NCBI GenBank assembly: GCA_959601025.1 | Contig: CAUGOD010000001.1 | Coordinates: 1 to 64,000, forward strand | Source: an uncultured Oscillospiraceae bacterium | GTDB taxonomy: Bacteria > Bacillota > Clostridia > Oscillospirales > Acutalibacteraceae | Length of the DNA stretch: 64,000 nucleotides | Reading direction: 5' to 3' | Part shown: in pieces, positions 1-6,773 of the stretch | Layout of the letters: each line of letters begins with the position of its first letter | Numbering within the stretch: the first letter of the stretch is position 1 | Notes under the pieces: model-generated | The model's input: only the letters and a program-made list of their open reading frames with translations | Told to the model about the DNA's origin: nothing | Database searches by the model: none | Program-made: the position numbers and the translations under genes

Positions 1-7
1 TTGCGCT

Positions 8-41
<34 letters not shown>

Positions 42-57
42 AGCAGACGCCAACATC

Positions 58-94
58 AAAGAACCTGTCGAGGTCTCTCGACAGGTTCTTTTTT
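58..94 (+). terminator. Rho-independent terminator
   Basis: A perfect 12-bp stem (GAACCTGTCGAG, 61-72, with its complement at 77-88) encloses a 4-nt loop. It is flanked by A residues and followed by six T. It presumably ends a gene lying left of the window. No gene can be assigned to bases 1-57. Confidence 0.88.
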
Positions 95-365
95 GTAAAA
101 AATTAAAACAGTTCCGTATTCGGAATGAGACAGCTTTTTTTTCCCGGGATGTTTGGTGGGAAACGATGCATCAGGGATTCCGGGAGAAGGCGCCGGTTGC
201 GTTATGTATCCGATAATAAGGGGGGGAGGGGCGTGAGGCGAAAGAGCCGCATATCTTTGTACTTTCCATTGGATACGGGGAAGCTGGATGGGAGAGGCAA
301 GGGCCGTATTGAGGGAGAATATGACCGGGAAATTTTACTTATAATCCAAGAATTTTGCAAGAATT

Positions 366-429
366 CTGAAAAATATACCACTTCGTCTTACAAAGATACC
401 TGTTTTTGGGGGAGCTAAAACGATAGAGT
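366..429 (+). promoter_or_regulatory. AraC-type upstream element and -10, decayed-copy promoter
   Basis: The 38-bp element at 366-403 has the blocks CTGAAAAA, TATACCACTTC, TCTTAC and CCTGT, and it matches the elements at 2993, 4830, 15069 and 57335. A degenerate -10 (TAGAGT, 424-429) lies exactly 58 bp after the element start, as in the intact copies. It precedes the GH32 pseudogene at 490. The weakened -10 suggests decay together with that gene. Bases 95-365 hold no gene but share patches with 2800-2990, such as the string TGTATCCGATAA, so they look like the upstream part of the same duplication. Confidence 0.65.
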
Positions 430-489
430 AAAAGCAGATTCCAGATGAAAGCGAATGAACAGGAAGACACGAAGAAAGGAAAATAAAGG

Positions 490-645
490 ATGAATCTGTA
501 TTTGTGGGAACGTGCGCAGGATCTTTTCCTTCCCAAAACACACGTACGGTTCGCCTGGCCTGCTTTTGCGCCGGAGGCAATGATCGCTCCCGACGGCAGG
601 CAGATTCTATGGATATAGCTGCTGGGTAACACCACCGCATGCTAC
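490..645 (+). pseudogene. Internally deleted copy of the GH32 gene at 3225
   Basis: The start (ATGAATCTG, residues MNLYLWERAQ) matches the start of the GH32 gene at 3225 (MNMHLRELAQ), including the GGAAAA-type leader. After about 12 codons the sequence jumps to a segment matching 4083-4200 of that gene (PKTHVRFAWPAFAPEAM versus PKTHGRFAWPAFAPEAM). About 0.86 kb corresponding to codons 12-288 is missing. A stop at 616-618 ends the 42-residue product. Similarity continues out of frame to about 645, where mobile-element sequence begins. This is a dead paralogue, not a functional small protein. Confidence 0.8.
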
Positions 646-668
646 GCAGGGGTTCCTGAGGCGAGGGT

Positions 669-896
669 ATGAGTGTAACCTGTAAAATGAATGACTGTAA
701 CTACGCAACAAAAGAAGGACTTTGCATGAATGAGTCAATCTCTGTCGGATGTAGTGGTCAATGCATGTGTTATACAAAGATTAAACACGAAAGTAAGGTG
801 GTCTGCCCAAATGGGTGTAACGCTCACTTTTCAACGACCGGTCGCTTGACGCAACTTTGGGAGGTAAATGAATTTGGCGATTTTCAAAGAGTTTAG
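669..896 (+). CDS. Small Cys-rich mobile-element protein
   Basis: A 75-residue protein with four paired or clustered cysteines in the first half (MNDCNYATKEGLCM, then CSGQCMCY) and a final CPNGCNAHF segment, suggesting a small metal-binding fold. The tail from CPNGC to the end resembles short cargo proteins found beside serine recombinases in integrative elements of Clostridia. That is from general knowledge and has not been checked by search. It overlaps the next gene by 29 nt and lies just after the broken edge of the GH32 pseudogene, so it probably arrived with the element that disrupted it. The specific function is unknown. Confidence 0.55.
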   Translation: MSVTCKMNDCNYATKEGLCMNESISVGCSGQCMCYTKIKHESKVVCPNGCNAHFSTTGRLTQLWEVNEFGDFQRV

Positions 897-1080
897 GGAT
901 ATTCGGGATGTGAAAATCGATCCTGATTTGCCGAGGGAAGAACGCATCAAGTCGTTCCTGGATCAAATCGGGAACCCCTATCTTTTCCGCTGCAACGGTC
1001 ATGTTGTTCGCGTCAAATTTGCTGAGACGGACAGAACGCTTGAAGACTGCTTGCACGACTATTTCAATTCACAGCAATGA
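868..1080 (+). CDS. DUF6870-like small protein of an integrative element
   Basis: A 70-residue protein with a good ribosome binding site (GGGAGG, 859-864). The pattern DIRDVKIDPDLPREERI, then IGNPYLFRCNGHVVRVKF, then a short acidic C-terminus is typical of a small uncharacterised family (I believe DUF6870) that travels with serine-recombinase elements in Bacillota. It overlaps the end of the preceding gene and sits 52 bp before the recombinase remnant, so the three form an element-derived cassette. No catalytic motif is visible. Function is unknown, and the family name is from memory rather than a search. Confidence 0.55.
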   Translation: MNLAIFKEFRDIRDVKIDPDLPREERIKSFLDQIGNPYLFRCNGHVVRVKFAETDRTLEDCLHDYFNSQQ

Positions 1081-1132
1081 CTTGGGCGTTCTAAATGAAT
1101 ATTTGTGAAGCGCCTGAGAGAAAGGAGAGCGT

Positions 1133-1357
1133 ATGAGTTCAAAGGTGCTTTACAAAGCAATCGACTATCTTCGTTTATCGAAGGATGACAACGAAAAATC
1201 CGAAAGCAACAGTATTGCAAATCAGAGACTGCTGATAAACGGTGAATACAACGTCAAATACGCTCCGTATGGCTACCTGTTGTCGGGCGACAAGAAGAGA
1301 CCGTATGACGTCGATCCGGAAACTGCGCCGATTGTGCAGGAGATTTTTGAACTGTGA
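1133..1357 (+). pseudogene. Serine recombinase, internal deletion and truncation
   Basis: Good ribosome binding site (AAAGGAGAG). The first ~34 residues match the start of large serine recombinases (AIDYLRLSKDD, containing the nucleophile-type Ser, then SIANQRLLI). At residue ~35 the sequence jumps to the core of the recombinase domain (KYAPYGYLLSGDKKRPYDVDP, then APIVQEIFEL). Most of the catalytic domain is missing, so roughly 120 residues were lost. The frame ends in a TGA that is also the first three bases of the IS3 element at 1355, which also removes the whole C-terminus. It cannot be an active integrase. Confidence 0.8.
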
Positions 1358-1418
1358 TATGATCCCCCTATGAGAGACAGTGAAAAAACAAAACTGTCAT
1401 CATAGGGGGAGTATTTCT

Positions 1419-2117
1419 ATGCCACAAAAGCAACGGATAAGTATAGAGGAAAAGGTCAAAGTCATACAGGAGTACCTGAATGGGGAAGTAAGTATTACCG
1501 GCTCGGTGGAACGAGGGCGGTGCAGTGAAACGACCTTCCTGCAGTGGGTCAAACGGTATCAAGCGGAAGGAGCAGCTGCCTTTCTGCCCCATGAGCGGAA
1601 TCGGCACTACCCGCCAGAGTTAAAGCGGCAAGCCGTGCGGGATTACCTGGCCGGGGAAGGTAGTCAGGAGGAGATAGCGCAAAAGTATCATCTCCGTTCA
1701 TCAAAACAGTTCCGGAATTGGATCAAGGTGTATAATGCGCATGGAGATTTCAACTCTGTCAAGTTTTCAGGAGGAGGAAGCTACATGAGGCAAGGGCGAG
1801 AGACTACGCAGGAAGAACGGCTGGAGATCGTCAAGGACTGTATCGCAAGCGGAAAGAATTACGGGGCAATGGCCGTGAAGTACAAGGTGAGTTACCAGCA
1901 GGTTCGGTCATGGACACTACGGTTTGAGGAGATGGGTGAGGCAGGCTTGGAGGACCGCCGGGGAAAGCGGAAACGAAGCCAAGAGCCACGGACAGAGTTG
2001 AAGAAAGCACAAATCGAAATTGAGCAGCTAAAACGGAAGCTGTACTTGGCGGAAATGGAGAATGGTCTGCTAAAAAAATTGGAGGAGATAGAAAGGAGAG
2101 ATGCCTTTCACAAGTGA
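1419..2117 (+). CDS. IS3-family transposase OrfA (helix-turn-helix protein)
   Basis: A 232-residue protein. The start at 1419 is chosen for the GGGGGAG site 8 nt upstream; an in-frame GTG at 1380 is less likely. Three consecutive winged/helix-turn-helix repeats are visible (near residues 5-50, 55-105 and 125-175: ISIEEKVKVIQEYL, YPPELKRQAVRDYL, QEERLEIVKDCI). A C-terminal heptad-type coiled coil follows (ELKKAQIEIEQLKRKLY, ending ENGLLKKLEE). This is the layout of IS150-group OrfA, the DNA-binding subunit produced before frameshift fusion to OrfB. The reading frame is intact although its partner is destroyed, so it may still bind ends of related elements. Confidence 0.85.
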   Translation: MPQKQRISIEEKVKVIQEYLNGEVSITGSVERGRCSETTFLQWVKRYQAEGAAAFLPHERNRHYPPELKRQAVRDYLAGEGSQEEIAQKYHLRSSKQFRNWIKVYNAHGDFNSVKFSGGGSYMRQGRETTQEERLEIVKDCIASGKNYGAMAVKYKVSYQQVRSWTLRFEEMGEAGLEDRRGKRKRSQEPRTELKKAQIEIEQLKRKLYLAEMENGLLKKLEEIERRDAFHK

Positions 2118-2470
2118 GGCAGGGACATCTCTACCGGGCAATCCGGGAATACAACATTGAGGTGGGCTGCCCGGCAGAACTCGGCTGTAAGCTGCTCCAT
2201 GTCCCGTTCCGCATACCACAGGTGGGCGTCCGGCAAGCTGGGTCAACGGACGCGGGACAATGAAGAACTTGCAAAGAAGATAGAGCAGATCCACAGTTCA
2301 AGCCCAGACAAGGGTTACCGCCGGATCAACGATGACCTGAGACATGACCATGGCATCTATGTGAATGACAAACGGGTGCTGCGAATCTGCCGGGCCAGAG
2401 ATATTAAATCTACCATCAAGTACGCCAGCCACAGCTGCACCAGACGGGCGAAGGATCCTCAGTATGCGGA
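2114..2470 (+). pseudogene. IS3-family transposase OrfB, frameshifted and truncated
   Basis: A GTG overlapping the orfA stop begins VRQGHLYRAIREYN, typical of OrfB. Near 2192-2196 the coding frame shifts (a one-base loss) and continues as SRSAYHRWASGKLGQRTRD, then NEELAKKIEQIH and the GYRRINDDLRHDHG region expected just before the integrase core. Similarity stops at about KDPQYA (2470), before any of the DDE catalytic residues. From there the sequence belongs to a group II intron. No functional transposase can be made. Confidence 0.75.
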
Positions 2471-2489
2471 TGATGAAGAAGAGCGGAGA

Positions 2490-2646
2490 GGCAAACTATC
2501 CCTACACATACGGGAACTCTCGTAAAGGATATTGGCGGCTTGCCGGAACAACAACACTCAACCGCGCTATCTCAAAAGAAAGACTCGCACAGGCGGGATA
2601 CTACAGCATCCTTGACCGGTACGAGTCTATGCACTTATGCGATTGA
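2490..2646 (+). pseudogene. C-terminal end of a group II intron reverse transcriptase/maturase
   Basis: In the frame ending at TGA 2644-2646 the sequence YGNSRKGYWRLAGTTTLNRA, then ISKERLAQAGYYSILDRYES, then MHLCD matches the conserved C-terminus (maturase/endonuclease end: RKGYWR, then an L..R.L...G motif, then H) of bacterial group II intron-encoded proteins. Reverse transcriptase domains are absent. It is directly followed by intron ribozyme sequence, which confirms the assignment. The fragment is fused to the truncated IS3 orfB, so it marks a deletion or a recombination junction near 2470-2490. Confidence 0.75.
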
Positions 2647-2723
2647 ACCGCCGTGTACCGAACGGTACGCACGGTCGTGTGAGAGGTCGGCTGCTCATAT
2701 ATTGGGCAGCCTCCTACTCGATT
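2645..2723 (+). ncRNA. Group II intron 3' end (domains V-VI)
   Basis: After the maturase stop comes a hairpin with CCGTGTACC, a GAAC loop and GGTACGCACGG. This is the compact domain V shape, followed by GTGTGAGAGGTCGG and a second hairpin GGCTGC...GCAGCC ending TCCTACTCGAT. This order and these strings are typical of bacterial group II intron 3' termini. Domains I-IV are missing, so it cannot splice. Confidence 0.7.
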
Positions 2724-2992
2724 GATGTGAATAGGTAAGACACTTGTATTAGACTGGACCGGGGGATATTTGGTTGAAAATAGGTATATCGGATTTTGGA
2801 GGGCCGCACAACAGGATGTTTTTTGTATCCGATAACCGTGCGGTGAGAGCGTGGGCAAAGGAACTGCACGCCCTGAAATTTTCGTTAGCTTTTTCATTAG
2901 TTGCGGAAAACCTGGCTATGGAAGCGGAAAAGAGCGTATTGGGAAAAATACGATCGACAAATTTTGCTTATAACGCAAATAATCAAAGAATT
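2724..2992. other. Non-coding stretch before the first GH32 promoter
   Basis: Contains the presumed right end of the IS3 element (GGGGGAT, 2761-2767) and then AT-rich sequence with short matches to 190-365. An open frame runs from 2774 to 3055, but it has no ribosome binding site, reads through the promoter element and resembles nothing known. I see no gene here. Confidence 0.6.
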
Positions 2993-3056
2993 CTGAAAAA
3001 TATACCACTTCATCTTACGCCTATCCCTGTCAGTCTCACACTAATCTATTTATAAT
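2993..3056 (+). promoter_or_regulatory. AraC-type upstream element and -10 for the first GH32 gene
   Basis: The 38-bp shared element (2993-3030; CTGAAAAA, TATACCACTTC, TCTTAC, CCTGT) is followed 58 bp from its start by a perfect -10 hexamer TATAAT (3051-3056). No consensus -35 is present, and the element itself reaches the -35 zone, as expected for a promoter that needs an AraC activator bound next to RNA polymerase. The predicted leader of the GH32 mRNA is about 160 nt. Confidence 0.75.
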
Positions 3057-3224
3057 GTAAACAGAACAAACGGGAGAAAGAGGAGAACTTCGTAGGAATC
3101 GATCTCTATAGGTGTGAAAAAGTTTATTCCGACAGGGTTTCTATCGATGGATAAGGGCGTATTTACAATCAACTCTGAAAGGCGTCATATGAAAACGAAC
3201 ATTGGGAGGAAGGAAAAGTAAGAA

Positions 3225-4778
3225 ATGAATATGCATTTGAGGGAGTTGGCGCAGGCATCCGAAGTTCTGTTAAATCGGTTTCAAGCTGATAAGACAAAGC
3301 CTTTATATCATTTTACGCCTCCTATCGGTTCGCTGAGAGCCTGGGATCCTAATGGGGCTTTTTATGCGCATGGCCGATATCATTTGATGTTCTTATGTGA
3401 CCGGCCGCAGGGTGGTGTTTACTGGGGACATCGTTCCAGTGTAGATCTGGTGCATTGGTTTGATCATCCGGACGCATTGGGCAGTCCGGACCCTTGGGAG
3501 TATTGTAGCGGCGGGGTATTCGTGGATGAGGATGAAACGGCTTACCTGATTTTTTGGAAACTGCATAAGTCCGAAGGGCAGGTGGACAGTTCCGAGATCA
3601 AGATCGCCAGAAGTGCCGACTGGCATTATGAGATTTGGGAGGAATGGGAGGAGCCAGTTCTTTTCAGTTCCCAGAACGGGATCGCTGAGATAGCTTTGCC
3701 GGACGGCTCCATCGTGTTAAGCGGAGCTGCCGACCCCAGTAATATCTGGAAAAAAGGCGGGCAGTATTATGTACAGATGGGAAATCTGCTGGTATTGGAA
3801 AAATATGGACGAGGTGAAGATGCCCCAAAGCATCTGCGCGGCGACTGGGCGGATCTGTACCGCTCCCGTGATCTCCGCCACTGGGAATATGTGCATCGTT
3901 TTTATCAGCGCGCTGCAGACAATCACTGGACTAGTGAGATTGAAGATTGTATGTGTCCGAGTTTTTTCCCGCTGGCGGCCCGCGAAGAGGGCGGTGCTCC
4001 GAGCGGCGATTATCTGCAGCTATTTCTGGCTCATTCCAACGGGGCACAGTATTATGTGGGTAACTATGTTCAGGATCAGGATATTTTCTGCCCCAAAACA
4101 CACGGACGATTCGCTTGGCCCGCCTTTGCGCCAGAGGCAATGCTTGCCCCTGATGGACGCCAGATTCTGTGGATATGGCTGTTGGACACGCCGCCGCATA
4201 CTGTCCGGAATTACGCTTGGAAGGGAGCTTACTGCCTGCCGCGCAATGTATGGGCCGGCGAAGATCATACTCTGCGGATGGCTCCGGTTCGAGAACTGGA
4301 ATGCCTGCGGCACAATCCGCAGAAGGCAGAGCCGGTAACGATAACGGACGGTTATCGGGAATTATCCGTACACAACGGGATGTGCTGCGAGCTGAAGCTC
4401 CGGGTGAAACCAGGGAAAGGAGTTATGCGGTTCGGTGTCAGTGTGCGGGCGGCGGAGGATCGGAGTGAAGAGACACTTCTCTTTGTTGATCGCATCGAAC
4501 GCCGGCTGGTGTTCGATGCGGTGCGGTGTGGATCGAACATTCCTGAGTTTCAAACGACGGTCGCCTCTCCTCTCGAGACCGCAGAAGCGGACAGCGTGGA
4601 ACTGAGAATTTTTATCGATTATTCGGTGGTGGAGGTATTTGCGGATCAAAGAGCAGCTATCGCCAAATCCACCAGACCGCAACGGGAGGACAGTCGGCAT
4701 ATTTTCCTCTTTAGTGAAGGCGGACCGTCCAGCTTTGAAGGAGAGATATGGGAAATGATGCCGTCTAACCCTTATTGA
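3225..4778 (+). CDS. GH32-like fructofuranosidase with altered active-site motifs
   Basis: 517 residues, no signal peptide, so cytosolic. GH32 five-bladed propeller (about 25-335) followed by a C-terminal beta-sandwich (about 365-510, VKPGKGVMRFGVSVRAA, FIDYSVVEVFADQRAA). The nucleophile motif WDPNG (D41) is present and the HWFDHP strand is typical. The other two GH32 motifs differ: the RDP arginine is Ala (ADPSN, D170), and the acid/base ECP reads MCP (M243-C-P), with a Glu three residues earlier (EDCMCP, E240). The family hydrolyses beta-fructofuranosides such as levan, inulin or sucrose. Here specificity or even activity is uncertain. A GGAGG-rich site precedes the start. It is controlled by the element at 2993, and a dead copy lies at 490. 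Confidence 0.8.
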   Translation: MNMHLRELAQASEVLLNRFQADKTKPLYHFTPPIGSLRAWDPNGAFYAHGRYHLMFLCDRPQGGVYWGHRSSVDLVHWFDHPDALGSPDPWEYCSGGVFVDEDETAYLIFWKLHKSEGQVDSSEIKIARSADWHYEIWEEWEEPVLFSSQNGIAEIALPDGSIVLSGAADPSNIWKKGGQYYVQMGNLLVLEKYGRGEDAPKHLRGDWADLYRSRDLRHWEYVHRFYQRAADNHWTSEIEDCMCPSFFPLAAREEGGAPSGDYLQLFLAHSNGAQYYVGNYVQDQDIFCPKTHGRFAWPAFAPEAMLAPDGRQILWIWLLDTPPHTVRNYAWKGAYCLPRNVWAGEDHTLRMAPVRELECLRHNPQKAEPVTITDGYRELSVHNGMCCELKLRVKPGKGVMRFGVSVRAAEDRSEETLLFVDRIERRLVFDAVRCGSNIPEFQTTVASPLETAEADSVELRIFIDYSVVEVFADQRAAIAKSTRPQREDSRHIFLFSEGGPSSFEGEIWEMMPSNPY

Positions 4779-4829
4779 TAGGGTCATTTGGCAGGAATCT
4801 TCAATATTTTTTATAATCCCCGAAGAATT

Positions 4830-4893
4830 CTGAAAGTTATACCACTTCACCTTACATCCATCCCTGTTGATTCTTTTCCTGAGCCTTTATAAT
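4830..4893 (+). promoter_or_regulatory. AraC-type upstream element and -10 for the binding-protein operon
   Basis: Third copy of the 38-bp element (4830-4867; CTGAAAG, TATACCACTTC, CCTTAC, CCTGT). TATAAT at 4888-4893 lies 58 bp from the element start. A TTGATT about 15 bp upstream of the -10 could act as a weak, short-spaced -35. The leader to the binding-protein gene is about 165 nt. Confidence 0.75.
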
Positions 4894-5066
4894 GTATACA
4901 GAAAATGCGGGGGGAAAGCACGATTTCTATAAAATATGATACATCCTGTTTCCAGCCTGGTACCGGCAACAGGAAGAGTAAAGAGCATGGAAAATTATAG
5001 AGAATAGTATAAAATCGTAAAATGACCCAGGAAACCCATTGCTTTGAGAAGAAAGGCGGATAGCAA

Positions 5067-6614
5067 ATGAAAACGAAACAACGCTGGCTTACCTTGTTGG
5101 TCTGCAGTTGTATGCTGGCAACGCTGGTTGGCTGTGGGGGTTCTCCCAAGTCGGGGGGGGACGATTCCTCCGTCAGTTCATCATCGTCCTCCGGCGATAC
5201 CAGTACGCCGGATTCGAGCGAACTCTCGAACCTGGGCAGCAACGCGGAGAGCTCCGACACTTCAGACGTTTCCTCCGACGCCGGGACGACGAACTCAAAT
5301 TCCAATACCAGCTCCGGCTCCAAGCCAAATTCCAACACCTCTTCCAATTCCCCGGTGTCTTCCAACGCACCCTCCAATAATTCCGGCTCCCCCTCCTCCG
5401 GCTCCAGCAAGACCTTACCGGTCAAGAATATGGGAGGACGGACCTTTACCTTCTGCGCTCCAAGCTGGGAGATTATTGATCTGGAGGAGAGCTGGGTGAA
5501 GGCTTTACAGAGCAAATACAACTGTAAATTCAAAAATCTCCAGTTGGCGGATTACAGTACTCTGTACAGTTCCATTCTGGCCGGCGATCCACTGGCCGAC
5601 GTCATAACTATGGGCGACTCAAATTTTTATCAGTATGTCCAGAAGAAGCTGCTGCGCAGTCTGTCGGCTTCCCAATACATAGATGTGGACGACAGCAGTC
5701 TGTATGTCACCGGGCTTAACGATATTTTTACCGTGTCCGGAAAGGCGTACGGCGTGAGCCGCGATGGCTATGCTGTCCGTCGGCTGCTGGCGTACAACAA
5801 ATCGCTGATCACGGGCAGCAATGATCTTCAGACACTGGCGGACGCCGGAAAGCTGACTTGGGATAAGCTGTATGAAATCCTTACCAAGGTCAGCAAGAGC
5901 GGAGTGGCGGGCATTGCCGGCCAGATGTACGAATGTGATGTCCTGGAAGCGTTTATCGTGGCCAATGGAGGACGCATCTTTAAGCGGGACAGCGGTCTGA
6001 ACTTTACTTATACACTGGATTCTCAGAATACCCGGAACGCCATCAGCTTTGTACAGAAGCTGTACAGTAGCGGCTGCATCATGCCGATGAACGGCGGCAA
6101 CTACTTGTATCCCCAGTCGCAATTTGCCAAGGGAAAGGTGGCAATGATGCTGGTCGATGGCTGGAACTTGGGAGATATATACAAAAAGGCGAAATTTGAC
6201 GTGGGCATCGTTATGCTGCCGGCAGGGGGCAACGCCTCTTCTCCATTGGTGGAACAGACGGTTTACGAATGCTACAGTATTCCCGCAACGGTGGAAAATC
6301 CGGAAGATGTGGAGCTGATCTTCGCGGCCTGGGTGAAGGCGGCAGATGCCAATGGAGAAGGGAAAAACTACTTTTTGGATGAGTGGAAGGATGTGATGGA
6401 CGATCCCAAGAACCTGAAGGTACTGGAAAAGTATATTTCCATCGTAGACAGTGGTAAAGCCGTGGTGGACTATAAAAATACGGTAACCAATTTCTATAAC
6501 GATGGGCTGTACGATTATCAACAGAAAGCGCTGTTCGGCGAGCTGTCGGCGCAGAGCTATCTGGAGGCTGTGGGTACCGTATATAAGAGTAAAGCGGCGG
6601 ATTTTGGATCCTGA
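5067..6614 (+). CDS. Sugar ABC transporter substrate-binding lipoprotein
   Basis: 515 residues. The signal peptide ends in the lipobox LVGC (Cys ~24), so it is anchored to the outer face of the membrane. A long Ser/Asn/Thr linker (about 25-115) precedes a type-I extracellular solute-binding domain (SBP_bac family; FTFCAPSWEIIDLEESWVK, then DVITMGDSNFYQY, VNGGRIF-like VANGGRIF, GKVAMMLVDGWNLG). It binds an imported oligosaccharide, and the promoter it shares with GH32 suggests a fructan fragment. No permease adjoins it; the closest unpaired permeases are at 18924 and 19901. A run of eight G (5153-5160) sits in the linker coding sequence just after the lipobox. A terminator follows at 6655. Confidence 0.88.
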   Translation: MKTKQRWLTLLVCSCMLATLVGCGGSPKSGGDDSSVSSSSSSGDTSTPDSSELSNLGSNAESSDTSDVSSDAGTTNSNSNTSSGSKPNSNTSSNSPVSSNAPSNNSGSPSSGSSKTLPVKNMGGRTFTFCAPSWEIIDLEESWVKALQSKYNCKFKNLQLADYSTLYSSILAGDPLADVITMGDSNFYQYVQKKLLRSLSASQYIDVDDSSLYVTGLNDIFTVSGKAYGVSRDGYAVRRLLAYNKSLITGSNDLQTLADAGKLTWDKLYEILTKVSKSGVAGIAGQMYECDVLEAFIVANGGRIFKRDSGLNFTYTLDSQNTRNAISFVQKLYSSGCIMPMNGGNYLYPQSQFAKGKVAMMLVDGWNLGDIYKKAKFDVGIVMLPAGGNASSPLVEQTVYECYSIPATVENPEDVELIFAAWVKAADANGEGKNYFLDEWKDVMDDPKNLKVLEKYISIVDSGKAVVDYKNTVTNFYNDGLYDYQQKALFGELSAQSYLEAVGTVYKSKAADFGS

Positions 6615-6654
6615 TTTCTCTTTTCAATATGCAAAGCCGCCGGAAGCATTGTGC

Positions 6655-6700
6655 GAAAACCTCCGCGGGTTTGAGAAAACCAAACCCGCGGAGGTTTTCT
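6655..6700 (+). terminator. Rho-independent terminator
   Basis: A long perfect hairpin: AAAACCTCCGCGGGTTTG (6656-6673), 7-nt loop, complement at 6681-6698, then TCTGATT. It ends the binding-protein transcript or allows partial read-through to the GH172 gene 75 bp later, for which I see no clear promoter. Confidence 0.85.
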
Positions 6701-6773
6701 GATTGTACGGTTGTCGGCTGCCGGCAATTTCCATTTTTGAAAAGCGGATTTTGTGAAAAGAGGGATGACCATC

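Larger units (their letters stand above)
1355..2774 (+). mobile_element. IS3-family (IS150-like) element, degenerate
   Basis: The left end starts TGATATGATCCCCC directly at the break in the recombinase gene. Inside are an orfA with several helix-turn-helix units and a broken orfB. ATCCCCC at 1362-1368 has its complement GGGGGAT at 2761-2767, which I take as the remains of the terminal inverted repeat. The outermost bases of the right end no longer match, so that boundary is approximate. orfB is interrupted by the 3' end of a group II intron and lacks most of the DDE domain, so the element is dead. Confidence 0.6.

Noticed and set aside
125..418. Open reading frame of 97 codons at the left edge
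   Set aside because: No ribosome binding site; it reads across the operator element at 366 and has no recognisable composition. The region is non-coding by comparison with 2800-3060.
1380..2117. GTG start at 1380 for OrfA
   Set aside because: It would lie within the IS left end and lacks a ribosome binding site; ATG 1419 has GGGGGAG at proper distance.
2774..3055. Open reading frame of 93 codons before the GH32 gene
   Set aside because: It runs through the operator and the -10 TATAAT, lacks a ribosome binding site and shows only patchy DNA similarity to the other non-coding copy.
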